Assembly: GCA_017462265.1 (NCBI GenBank)
Contig: JAFTRN010000046.1
Span: forward strand, 1-40,643
Source of the DNA: Coprobacter sp.
GTDB taxonomy: Bacteria > Bacteroidota > Bacteroidia > Bacteroidales > UBA11471
DNA length: 40,643 nucleotides
Reading direction: 5' to 3'
The notes below the pieces were generated by a model, which worked only from the letters and a program-made list of their open reading frames with translations, ran no database searches and was not told where the DNA came from. The position numbers and the translations under genes were made by a program. This document shows positions 1-7,478 of this stretch, in pieces (the stretch's first letter is position 1; each line of letters starts with the position of its first letter).

Positions 1-13
1 AAACATTTACAAT

Positions 14-943
14 ATGACGGAAATAAAATCATTTAGAGAAATTTCCATTCTATGGAAAGAGGAGAAACGAAAGTATGTAAAACTTTCAACCATTTCAGCT
101 TATGCAATCATTCTTGAAAATCACCTTTTACCGGCTTTTGGAGACAGGTCAAAAGCAATAGAAGAAGCAAATGTGCAAGCGTTTGTTTTTGACAAACTGA
201 ATGTAGGGCTAAGTCAAAAAACAGTAAAAGATTTTATGATTGTGCTGAAAATGGTGTATCGTTTTGGAGTAAAAATTGGAGCAATGGAACATCGTGAATG
301 GGATATAAAATTCCCAATCTCACAAGAACGAACCGGGATTGAAGTATTGAGCGTTGCCAATCACCGCAAATTGGTAAACTTTGTTGGCGAGAATTTTACA
401 TTTCGCAATCTTGGTATTTTGCTTTGCTTACATACAGGAATGCGTATCGGCGAAGTTTGTGCTTTGAAATGGGAAGATATTGATATAGCACAAGGCATAA
501 TCAACATTAAACGAACCATTGAACGCATTTATATTATTGAAAATGGAGAACGACGAACAGAACTAATCATTTCAACACCTAAAACGCAAAATTCAATTAG
601 AGAAATACCACTATCAAAGGAACTTACAAAAGTGATAAAGCCGTTGAAGAAAGTTGTTAATGACACTTTCTTTGTGCTTACCAATGAAAGTAAGCCTACC
701 GAGCCAAGAACATATCGCAACTATTATAAATCGGTTTTGCAAAACCTCAAAATTCCTCTCTTGAAATTTCATGGTTTGCGACATAGTTTCGCTACACGCT
801 GCATTGAAAGTCAATGCGATTATAAAACGGTGAGCGTGATTTTGGGACACGCCAATATAAGCACAACCCTAAACTTATATGTTCACCCAAACCTTGAACA
901 AAAGAAGCGTTGCATCGACAAAATGACAAAGTTATTGAAGTAA
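14..943 (+). CDS. Tyrosine site-specific recombinase (phage integrase family)
   Basis: A 309-residue tyrosine recombinase that should cut and rejoin DNA through a covalent phosphotyrosine intermediate. Residues about 5-95 look like the helical N-terminal core-binding (SAM-like) domain, followed by the catalytic domain. The catalytic set is visible: Arg144 in TGMRIGE, Lys190 in STPKTQ, His253 and Arg256 in HGLRHSF, His279 in LGHANI and the nucleophile Tyr289 in LNLYVHP. The length fits the family, so it looks intact. It is clearly AT-richer than dnaK downstream, which suggests acquisition. Its partner DNA (attachment site, invertible segment or element) is not recognisable here and may lie left of the window. 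It could be a mobile-element integrase or a DNA invertase; sequence alone does not decide. Confidence 0.9.
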   Translation: MTEIKSFREISILWKEEKRKYVKLSTISAYAIILENHLLPAFGDRSKAIEEANVQAFVFDKLNVGLSQKTVKDFMIVLKMVYRFGVKIGAMEHREWDIKFPISQERTGIEVLSVANHRKLVNFVGENFTFRNLGILLCLHTGMRIGEVCALKWEDIDIAQGIINIKRTIERIYIIENGERRTELIISTPKTQNSIREIPLSKELTKVIKPLKKVVNDTFFVLTNESKPTEPRTYRNYYKSVLQNLKIPLLKFHGLRHSFATRCIESQCDYKTVSVILGHANISTTLNLYVHPNLEQKKRCIDKMTKLLK

Positions 944-1188
944 CAGACTTTTATAATAAGAATATATTGATAGCTGTTATAGTATAGGCATTTTCACGGC
1001 TGAAAAGTGTCTTTTAATTTCCGCCCCATACCCTTATACAATTCCCGGCTTTTTCGGTGCAGAAATTGCAGTACAGAGGCAGGTGCGGAGGCCAAAAGAC
1101 TGACAAATCGGCAGTGGTTTATGACAAAGATTTAGAAAAAATCGTGTGCTATACTGCCAAAAAAAGAAAATAATTCGCACAAGAGATT

Positions 1189-1204
1189 TGGCACGAGTTT
1201 TGAA
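1189..1204 (+). promoter_or_regulatory. Candidate sigma-54 (RpoN) promoter of dnaK
   Basis: TGGCACG at 1189-1195, four bases, then TTGAA at 1200-1204. The RpoN consensus is TGGCACG-N4-TTGCW. The distance from the first G of GG to the G of the -12 element is exactly 12, and one base (A for C) deviates. The inferred transcript start is about 1214-1216, at the foot of the first leader hairpin. I saw no TAnnTTTG box in this gap. Spacing and the perfect -24 half support it; no enhancer-binding site was identified. Confidence 0.45.
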
Positions 1205-1213
1205 TATCTGTCT

Positions 1214-1273
1214 GTGTCGGACGCGAAAATACGAGCCGACACTCAGAAGCTGTTTTACTAAAAAACGACTTCT
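1214..1273 (+). promoter_or_regulatory. Two hairpins in the dnaK 5' leader
   Basis: The first has a perfect 7-bp stem, GTGTCGG (1214-1220) with CCGACAC (1236-1242). The second (1245-1273) pairs AGAAG with CTTCT and GTTTT with AAAAC. The second has the same ends as the repeats upstream of the beta-barrel gene near 10.6 kb. It does not resemble CIRCE (TTAGCACTC-N9-GAGTGCTAA). They could stabilise the mRNA or act as an operator or thermosensor; only the inverted symmetry is seen. Confidence 0.5.
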
Positions 1274-1310
1274 TATCAAAACGATTATAAACATAAAAAA
1301 TTAGAATACA

Positions 1311-3218
1311 ATGGGAAAAATTATTGGTATCGACTTAGGTACAACCAACTCTTGTGTATCGGTAATGGAAGGCAATGACCCCGTAGTCATCGCCAACAGT
1401 GAAGGTCGTAGAACTACGCCTTCGATTGTAGCATTCGTAGATGGTGGCGAACGTAAAGTGGGCGACCCCGCCAAACGTCAGGCCATCACCAACCCCACCC
1501 GCACGATTTTCTCGATAAAACGTTTCATGGGCGAACGTTACGATCAGATACAAAACGAAATCACCCGCGTACCTTATAAAGTAGTACGCAGCGACAACAA
1601 TATGCCTCGTGTGGACATCGACGGACGTATGTACACTCCCCAAGAAATCTCGGCCATGATTCTGCAAAAGATGAAAAAGACCGCCGAAGATTATATAGGA
1701 CAGGAAGTGACCGAAGCCGTAATCACCGTACCGGCATACTTCAACGACTCGCAACGTCAGGCCACCAAAGAGGCCGGCGAAATAGCAGGCCTCAACGTGC
1801 GTCGTATCATCAACGAGCCTACCGCGGCCGCCTTGGCTTATGGTCTCGACAAAGCCGACAAGGATATGAAAATCGCCGTATTCGACCTCGGTGGCGGTAC
1901 GTTCGATATCTCGATTCTCGAGTTGGGCGACGGCGTGTTCGAAGTGAAATCGACCAACGGTGATACCCACCTCGGTGGTGACGACTTCGACCACGTAATC
2001 ATCGACTGGCTCGCCGACGAGTTCAAGGCCGAAGAGGGTGTAGATCTCCGTCAGGACCCCATGGCATTGCAACGTCTGAAAGAGGCTGCCGAAAAAGCCA
2101 AAATCGAACTCTCGAGCTCGACCTCGAGCGAAATAAACCTGCCCTACATCATGCCGGTAAACGGTGTGCCCAAGCACTTGGTAAAAACATTGACTCGTGC
2201 AAAATTTGAGCAACTGAGCGACCGTCTGATACAGGCCACCATCGAGCCGTGCCGTCAGGCATTGAAAGACGCCGGCCTCAGCGCGTCGGACATCGACGAA
2301 GTGATACTCGTGGGCGGTTCTACCCGTATTCCCGCCGTACAGGCCATCGTAGAGAAATTCTTCGGTAAAACCCCGTCGAAAGGTGTAAACCCCGACGAAG
2401 TAGTAGCCGTAGGTGCCGCAATCCAAGGCGGTGTGCTCACCGGCGACGTGAAAGACGTGCTCTTGCTCGACGTAACCCCGCTGTCGCTCGGTATCGAAAC
2501 CCTCGGCGGCGTGATGACCAAGCTCATCGAGGCCAATACCACGATACCTACCCGCAAGTCGGAAGTATTCTCTACCGCTGCCGACAACCAACCCTCGGTA
2601 GAAATACACGTTCTGCAAGGCGAACGCTCCATGGCCAAAGACAACAAGACCATAGGCCGTTTCCACCTCGACGGTATCCCTGCCGCTCCGCGTGGCGTAC
2701 CCCAAATCGAAGTTACTTTCGACATCGACGCCAACGGTATTCTCACCGTGTCGTCGAAAGACAAAGGTACCGGTAAAGAGCAAAGCATACGTATAGAGGC
2801 TTCGAGCGGACTGAGCGACGAAGAAATCAAACGTATGAAAGACGAAGCCGCTGCCAATGCCGACGCCGACAAAAAAGAGAAAGAACGTATCGACAAGATA
2901 AACCAAGCCGACTCTATGATTTTCCAAACCGAGAAGCAAATGAACGAGCTTGGCGATAAGTTCCCCGCCGATAAGAAAGCAACCATCGAAGCCGCCCTCG
3001 GTAAGCTGAAAGAGGCTCATAAAGCTCAAGACATTGCCGCCATCGACACCGCCATGGCAGAACTCAACAATGCTTTGCAAGCCGCTGCTCAAGACCTCTA
3101 CAACGCACAGGCCCAGCAACAAGCCGGCGCACAACCGGGTGCCGATGCAGCACAAAACCCCAACACCGGCAAGACCGATGGTGGCGTGACCGACGTCGAT
3201 TTCGAAGAAGTAAAATAA
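1311..3218 (+). CDS. dnaK: Chaperone DnaK (Hsp70)
   Basis: ATP-dependent Hsp70 chaperone of 635 residues, the normal length. It binds exposed hydrophobic segments of unfolded clients in the cytoplasm, working with DnaJ and GrpE, neither of which is in this window. All three Hsp70 signatures are present: [10 protein letters not shown] near the N-terminus, [12 protein letters not shown] near residue 195 and [13 protein letters not shown] near 335. The interdomain linker and start of the substrate domain read [19 protein letters not shown]. The tail ends in DVDFEEVK, the usual Hsp70 EEV-type end, after a Gln/Ala-rich stretch. The gene stands alone with its own leader and a downstream hairpin terminator, so it is probably monocistronic. 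Identification is secure. Confidence 0.98.
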   Translation: MGKIIGIDLGTTNSCVSVMEGNDPVVIANSEGRRTTPSIVAFVDGGERKVGDPAKRQAITNPTRTIFSIKRFMGERYDQIQNEITRVPYKVVRSDNNMPRVDIDGRMYTPQEISAMILQKMKKTAEDYIGQEVTEAVITVPAYFNDSQRQATKEAGEIAGLNVRRIINEPTAAALAYGLDKADKDMKIAVFDLGGGTFDISILELGDGVFEVKSTNGDTHLGGDDFDHVIIDWLADEFKAEEGVDLRQDPMALQRLKEAAEKAKIELSSSTSSEINLPYIMPVNGVPKHLVKTLTRAKFEQLSDRLIQATIEPCRQALKDAGLSASDIDEVILVGGSTRIPAVQAIVEKFFGKTPSKGVNPDEVVAVGAAIQGGVLTGDVKDVLLLDVTPLSLGIETLGGVMTKLIEANTTIPTRKSEVFSTAADNQPSVEIHVLQGERSMAKDNKTIGRFHLDGIPAAPRGVPQIEVTFDIDANGILTVSSKDKGTGKEQSIRIEASSGLSDEEIKRMKDEAAANADADKKEKERIDKINQADSMIFQTEKQMNELGDKFPADKKATIEAALGKLKEAHKAQDIAAIDTAMAELNNALQAAAQDLYNAQAQQQAGAQPGADAAQNPNTGKTDGGVTDVDFEEVK

Positions 3219-3244
3219 TCAACCGACACGAATTCTCCACAACC

Positions 3245-3281
3245 CGGTCCCTCGGAGTATCGAGGGGCCGAGTTTGTTTTA
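3245..3281 (+). terminator. Rho-independent terminator after dnaK
   Basis: CCCTCG (3249-3254) pairs with CGAGGG (3261-3266), extended by CGG/CCG across one mismatch, and is followed by a T-rich run (TTTGTTTT). Confidence 0.75.
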
Positions 3282-3314
3282 TAGAAAAATTATTGGTATC
3301 CAATTAAAAATCTT

Positions 3315-3346
3315 ATTGTCAGTCTTAAAGGTTTTTATTACTTTTG
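3315..3346 (+). promoter_or_regulatory. Bacteroidota-type promoter for the GtrA-like gene
   Basis: ATTG at 3315-3318 (consensus TTTG), 20 bp, then TACTTTTG at 3339-3346 (consensus TAnnTTTG). The start codon is 64 bp further on. Confidence 0.6.
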
Positions 3347-3409
3347 CGGATATTGTATGCTACTGGTAATTTCTACCGATAAACGCTACGATACGAACCG
3401 CATCAAGTA

Positions 3410-3856
3410 ATGAAACAACACACTATACCCGAACAAGCACCCAAAGGGAAAACTAAGGCCGAAGTACTACGATTTTGCATCACCGGTGCCACTATCACAG
3501 CCATACTCTATGGCATATATTACACCATGTTGGAGTTCGATTTCAGCATCGATATATCGTTTACCGTGGGCTTTGTCGTGAGCTTTATTTGCAATTTTGT
3601 ACTCACCAATTACTATACATTCCGCACACGGCTCGATGTGGACAACGCCCTGCGATTTTCATTGTGCCAAGGCATTAATTTCGTGATGCAATACGTCACC
3701 CTCAAATTGTTTGTCTTTCTCGGTATGCGCGAGGAGATAGCCATTGTACCGGTGTGGGTGATTATCTTCCCTATAAACTTCTGGCTCATGCGCACCCTGT
3801 TGCGGTCGGACCGATTTCGCTTGCGCAAGGGCGGTAACACCAAACCCGTACAATAA
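3410..3856 (+). CDS. GtrA-like family membrane protein
   Basis: A 148-residue inner-membrane protein with four predicted transmembrane segments (about 23-43, 51-71, 88-108 and 114-134) and basic ends, the layout of the GtrA/DPMS1-like family. Members are thought to help flip or position lipid-linked sugars for glycosyl transfer, but substrates are rarely known. The Phe/Tyr-rich helices with the motif SFICNFVLTNYYTFR are typical of the family. It has its own promoter. The enzyme gene downstream starts 46-58 bp away, so the two may be co-transcribed without a clear functional link. The family call is fairly confident; the biological role is not known. Confidence 0.8.
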   Translation: MKQHTIPEQAPKGKTKAEVLRFCITGATITAILYGIYYTMLEFDFSIDISFTVGFVVSFICNFVLTNYYTFRTRLDVDNALRFSLCQGINFVMQYVTLKLFVFLGMREEIAIVPVWVIIFPINFWLMRTLLRSDRFRLRKGGNTKPVQ

Positions 3857-3914
3857 TCATACCGCCGGTTATGTATTTCCACTCTCCGGTCAATATACTC
3901 AAATGGAAGTAACC

Positions 3915-6227
3915 ATGAATACCGTACTGCGAAAAACATTATCAGTCATCGCATTTGTATGCGTTGTTTCATCGCTCTATGCCGGGACAGACAAAGCCAA
4001 GGAGGTGCGTCGCATCATCGACAAAGTGAACGGCTATTGGCAATCGCACAACAAGCCCGAAGCACGCGCCTTCTGGGACCATGCCGCCTATCACACCGGT
4101 AATATGGAGGCCTATTTTCTCACCGGCAACGAGGCCTATAGAGCCTACTCCGAGGCCTGGGCCAATCACAACCAATGGAAAGGAGCCAAGAGCAATGACC
4201 GCGACAAATGGAAATACAGCTATGGCGAGAGCGATGAGTATGTGCTCTTCGGCGATTATCAAATCTGCTTCCAGACCTATATCGACCTCTACAACCTGTT
4301 GCCCGAGGATCGAAAAATAGCCCGCGCCCGAGAGGTGATGGAATACGAAATGAGCACTTCCCGCAACGACTATTGGTGGTGGGCCGACGGGCTGTATATG
4401 GTAATGCCCGTCATGACCAAGTTGTACAAAGCGACAGGCAACGAGATGTATCTGCAAAAACTCTACGAATACATCACATACAGCGACAGCATCATGTACG
4501 ACCGGGAAACCGGCCTCTACTATCGCGATGCCAAATATGTGTACCCCCGCCACAAGAGCATCAATGGCAAGAAAGACTTTTGGGCTCGCGGCGACGGTTG
4601 GGTATTGGCCGGCCTGGCCAAAGTACTGAAAGATATCCCGGCCGACTATAAGCACAGGACGTTTTTCGAGAAGAAGTTTGTGAGACTTGCCGAGGCTGTG
4701 GCCTCTCTGCAACAACCCGACGGATATTGGACACGCAGCATGATGGATCCCGACCACGCACCCGGCCCCGAGACCAGCGGTACGGCATTTTTCACCTATG
4801 GGCTATTGTGGGGCATCAACAACGGCTATCTCGACGAGGCCCGATACCTGCCCGTCGTGGAACGGGCATGGAAATACCTATCCAAAACCGCTTTGCAAAA
4901 AGATGGCCGCGTAGGCTACGTGCAACCTATCGGCGAGAAAGCCATTCCGGGGCAGATAGTCGATGCCGGCTCTACCGCCAACTTCGGGGTAGGGGCATTC
5001 CTTTTGGCAGCCTGCGAATATGTGCGCTACCTCGAAGCTCCCGACCTCAAAGACCGCGCCTATTGGTGCGACCTGCTCTACAAAATGGCAGCCCCCATAC
5101 TGAGCAACATGGCCGAGGGTAATCTGCAAAAGAATATGCAGGTCGAGGTCAGCCCCACATGGGACGGTCGCAACATAAAAGTGACCTATATGGAGGCTTT
5201 CGGACGCCTTATGGCCGGTGTCGCGCCATGGTTATCCCTGCCCGACGACGATACCCGTGAGGGCAAAATGCGTAGCCGACTCCGCAAATGGGCGTTGAAA
5301 AGCTATGCCAACGCCGTGAATCCCGACAGCCCCGACTATCTGCTATGGCGCGAAGAGGGGCAGACACTCGTCGATGCCGCCTATATAGCCGAGAGCTTCC
5401 TCCGCGGCTACGACAGTCTGTGGCTCGCTCTCGACGACACTACCCGGCAACGCTATATCGACGAGTTCACCCGTCTGCGTCGGGTTGATCCACCCTATAC
5501 CAATTGGTTGCTCTTCTCATCGACCATCGAGGCTTTCCTCGCCCGGGCCGGAGCCTCTTGCGACACCTATCGCATCAACTCGGCCATACGCAAGGTCGAG
5601 GAGTGGTACACCGGCGATGGTTGGTACGCCGACGGGCCATCGTTCGCATTCGATTATTACAGCAGCTATGTGTTCCACCCCATGTATCTCGAAACATTGC
5701 AAGCCATGACGGAGAGTGGCGTGCGCACCCGCATACACTATTGCGACTATTATCGGCGCGCGTTGGAGCGGACACAAAAATACAGTCTCATTCTCGAACG
5801 TATGATTTCGCCCGAGGGCACATTTCCCGTCTTCGGACGCTCCATACCCTACCGCATGGCCACGATGCAACCTCTCTCCCTTATGGCGTGGCACAATCGC
5901 TTGCCGGCGGGCCTCTCCGGCGGACAGGTGCGAGCGGCACTCACGGCCGTGATGCACCGTATGTTCGATGGAGTGGAGAATTTCAACGACGGCGGTTTCC
6001 TCACCATAGGGTTCGCCGGTCGCCAACCCAATATTGCCGATTGGTACACCAACAACGGCAGTCTGTATATTACCTCAGTGGCGTTCCTTCCTCTTGGCCT
6101 GCCGGCCTCGCACCCTTTCTGGACCGACGCCCCACTACCATGGACCGGACAAAAAGCATGGAGCGGCGCCCCCTTCCCCAAAGACCACCAATGGCGCGAC
6201 CACATCACCACAAAAGATTTATACTAA
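3915..6227 (+). CDS. Secreted GH88/GH105-type hydrolase fused to DUF2264
   Basis: A two-domain protein of 770 residues from the ATG at 3915, preferred over the ATG at 3903 because it opens directly with the signal peptide MNTVLRKTLSVIAFVC..YAG. Residues about 25-370 resemble the (alpha/alpha)6 barrel of unsaturated glucuronyl/rhamnogalacturonyl hydrolases (GH88/GH105), with YYWWWADGLYM, WARGDGWVLAGL (candidate catalytic Asp) and a GPETSGTAFFTYGL segment. These enzymes remove the unsaturated uronic acid left by polysaccharide lyases. Residues about 390-765 match DUF2264, another helical-barrel family, with EWYTGDGWYADGP and a C-terminal IADWYTNNGSLY segment. Family members usually carry one domain, so this is a natural fusion, probably periplasmic or surface-facing. 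No SusC/SusD partners are adjacent. Domain calls are confident; the substrate is inferred. Confidence 0.85.
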   Translation: MNTVLRKTLSVIAFVCVVSSLYAGTDKAKEVRRIIDKVNGYWQSHNKPEARAFWDHAAYHTGNMEAYFLTGNEAYRAYSEAWANHNQWKGAKSNDRDKWKYSYGESDEYVLFGDYQICFQTYIDLYNLLPEDRKIARAREVMEYEMSTSRNDYWWWADGLYMVMPVMTKLYKATGNEMYLQKLYEYITYSDSIMYDRETGLYYRDAKYVYPRHKSINGKKDFWARGDGWVLAGLAKVLKDIPADYKHRTFFEKKFVRLAEAVASLQQPDGYWTRSMMDPDHAPGPETSGTAFFTYGLLWGINNGYLDEARYLPVVERAWKYLSKTALQKDGRVGYVQPIGEKAIPGQIVDAGSTANFGVGAFLLAACEYVRYLEAPDLKDRAYWCDLLYKMAAPILSNMAEGNLQKNMQVEVSPTWDGRNIKVTYMEAFGRLMAGVAPWLSLPDDDTREGKMRSRLRKWALKSYANAVNPDSPDYLLWREEGQTLVDAAYIAESFLRGYDSLWLALDDTTRQRYIDEFTRLRRVDPPYTNWLLFSSTIEAFLARAGASCDTYRINSAIRKVEEWYTGDGWYADGPSFAFDYYSSYVFHPMYLETLQAMTESGVRTRIHYCDYYRRALERTQKYSLILERMISPEGTFPVFGRSIPYRMATMQPLSLMAWHNRLPAGLSGGQVRAALTAVMHRMFDGVENFNDGGFLTIGFAGRQPNIADWYTNNGSLYITSVAFLPLGLPASHPFWTDAPLPWTGQKAWSGAPFPKDHQWRDHITTKDLY

Positions 6228-6228
6228 A

Positions 6229-6297
6229 TTATTGGTGCCCGATAAAAATACAGCATACAATTTGGGGGATTTCATTATGCCATCGGCATAAGATATT
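6229..6297 (+). repeat. Dispersed repeat segment R1, copy A
   Basis: About 68 bp closely matching 38621-38690 in the same orientation, sharing CCGATAAAAATA, then AGCATA, and an identical 3' half (CATTATGCCATCGGCATAAG then ATATT). It contains the palindrome ATGCCATCGGCAT. It begins right after the DUF2264 stop codon. Confidence 0.8.
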
Positions 6298-6630
6298 TGG
6301 CATAGCTCGCCACACTATATGCGGCTCCCCGACCAACAAAATGTAGGGACGCTTGGCCCAAGCGTCTGCCGGTAGAAAAAAACGTATGGAATGCTCAATA
6401 AAGCAACGTCTCCGACGTAGTGTTTTGAGGAATATGTGCCGCCCCTCACAATTCCACTACGTTACATTGTGAGGTTTCTTGTAAATAACATCTTCGATGT
6501 ATTTCTTCGCCACATAGGGTTTCTGTGTTTTTGGTGGAGGAGAAAACCTCGAAGAGGTTGTTCGAGAGGAAACCTCACGATAAAGCGAAGCGATTCGTGA
6601 GGATAAGGAGTTGGATAGAAATAGCTACGT

Positions 6631-6742
6631 CGAAGATGTTGCTATAACAATATTGTCCAATCCCTAAAGGCATTGATAATTATAGACACCTTATATTCCC
6701 CGCATTGCACTCGCCCACCGGCTCGCTTATACGGAGCTGTAA
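6631..6742 (-). repeat. Dispersed repeat segment R2, copy A (inverted)
   Basis: Read on the minus strand, this segment aligns with 38689-38804 on the plus strand. Shared blocks include TTACAGC(C/T)CCGTATAA, GCAATGCGGGG, GGACAATAT and TTATAGCAACATCTTCGAC. At 38.6 kb R1 and R2 are contiguous; here they are separated by about 330 bp and R2 is inverted. Confidence 0.75.
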
Positions 6743-6860
6743 AAATCGATTACCTAACGGCAATCTTTTTATAATACAAATACCAGTCTTTTATCACAAA
6801 TTCTACATCAGACATTTACACGCAACTTAAGAACCTTTACAACCTCCAATCATACAAAAT

Positions 6861-6887
6861 CACCCCATAAGTCTGACTTATGGGGTG
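6861..6887 (-). terminator. Hairpin terminator of the NYN gene operon
   Basis: A perfect 12-bp stem, CACCCCATAAGT with ACTTATGGGGTG, and a 3-base loop. On the minus strand it follows the NYN stop codon and is followed by ATTTTGT. Confidence 0.75.
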
Positions 6888-6908
6888 AACACTTGAGGCT
6901 AAATTTTG

Positions 6909-7463
6909 TTACTTAATTGGCCATTCAAATTCGTATCGGCCAATTTTGTCAAACACATTATCTAAAGGCTTTATTCGTGTAACGGTCTGTGCCATTTCAC
7001 CGCCATCGTTAAAGGCATTCGAAAATGCCCACATCTCGGTAATCCAGCCTTTATTATTAGCAAAAGAAATCAATGGCATAAAATCTCTATCTCCTGATAA
7101 TAATTTCAGTATGGAGGGTTCTTGTGTACAAACTATCTCCGTACCACGCACTACAATTTCGGTATCGACAGCTTTTTCTTTGCCAAGATAATTCCTTTCA
7201 TGAATTATAACCTGAAAACCTTGACTTTTAGCGGCCTCCCAAACGCTATCATTTTGAGGTGGCTTAGAGCCAACTAATATTGCTTGAGAAATTTCGGTAT
7301 TTTCAGCGACTACCGCCAACAATTGACCGAAATCTATTCGCCAAGATGGGTCATCGATACATTTTCCATCTGTGCCCGGCAAAACACCTTTTTGTTTTGC
7401 CGAGAACTTCTTCCCTTCAATCCATACATTAGAATTATCTACAATTATAACACTTTTTCTCAT
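6909..7463 (-). CDS. NYN domain protein (PIN-like, LabA/DUF88 type)
   Basis: A 184-residue protein with the NYN fold pattern, a PIN-like nuclease superfamily that usually acts on RNA. The expected acidic positions are visible: VDNSNVW at residues 8-14, DTEIVVRG near 100 and LSGDRDFMPLI near 123. The last is the classic SGDxDF motif. It covers the domain with little extra, so a partner may be needed. It starts 15 bp after the LRR lipoprotein stop and shares its strand, so the two are probably co-transcribed with the upstream 162-aa gene. Composition is AT-rich like the rest of this island. The target is unknown; the fold assignment is confident from motifs. Confidence 0.85.
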   Translation of the reverse strand: MRKSVIIVDNSNVWIEGKKFSAKQKGVLPGTDGKCIDDPSWRIDFGQLLAVVAENTEISQAILVGSKPPQNDSVWEAAKSQGFQVIIHERNYLGKEKAVDTEIVVRGTEIVCTQEPSILKLLSGDRDFMPLISFANNKGWITEMWAFSNAFNDGGEMAQTVTRIKPLDNVFDKIGRYEFEWPIK

Positions 7464-7478
7464 ATTATAGTATTCTTT

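Larger units (their letters stand above)
944..1310. other. Intergenic region holding the dnaK leader
   Basis: This 367-bp gap separates the integrase from dnaK. The left 200 bp show nothing recognisable. The right 120 bp hold a candidate sigma-54 promoter (1189-1204) and two consecutive hairpins (1214-1242 and 1245-1273), described separately. An 86-codon open frame on the minus strand looks spurious. Confidence 0.6.
6228..6908. repeat. Gene-free cluster of palindromic intergenic repeats
   Basis: About 680 bp without a convincing gene, dense in inverted repeats: GACGCTTGG/CCAAGCGTC near 6352-6372, CCTCACAAT/ATTGTGAGG around 6445-6473, ACCTC-GAA-GAGGT near 6546, CCTCACGA/TCGTGAGG near 6574-6601, and several variants of GCAACATCTTCGACGTTGC (about 6401, 6487, 6625). 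Two outer segments recur at 38.6-38.8 kb and are listed separately. It looks like an array of REP/MITE-like elements at the border between GC-balanced sequence and the AT-rich island. No transposase is present. Confidence 0.6.

Noticed and set aside
1034..1294. 86-codon minus-strand frame before dnaK
   Set aside because: It covers the candidate promoter and leader hairpins and its product has no family-like pattern.
1335..3155. 606-codon open frame antisense to dnaK
   Set aside because: Its product is low-complexity (Gly/Val/Phe/Tyr-rich) as expected from the antisense of a codon-biased gene; the plus strand encodes an unmistakable Hsp70.
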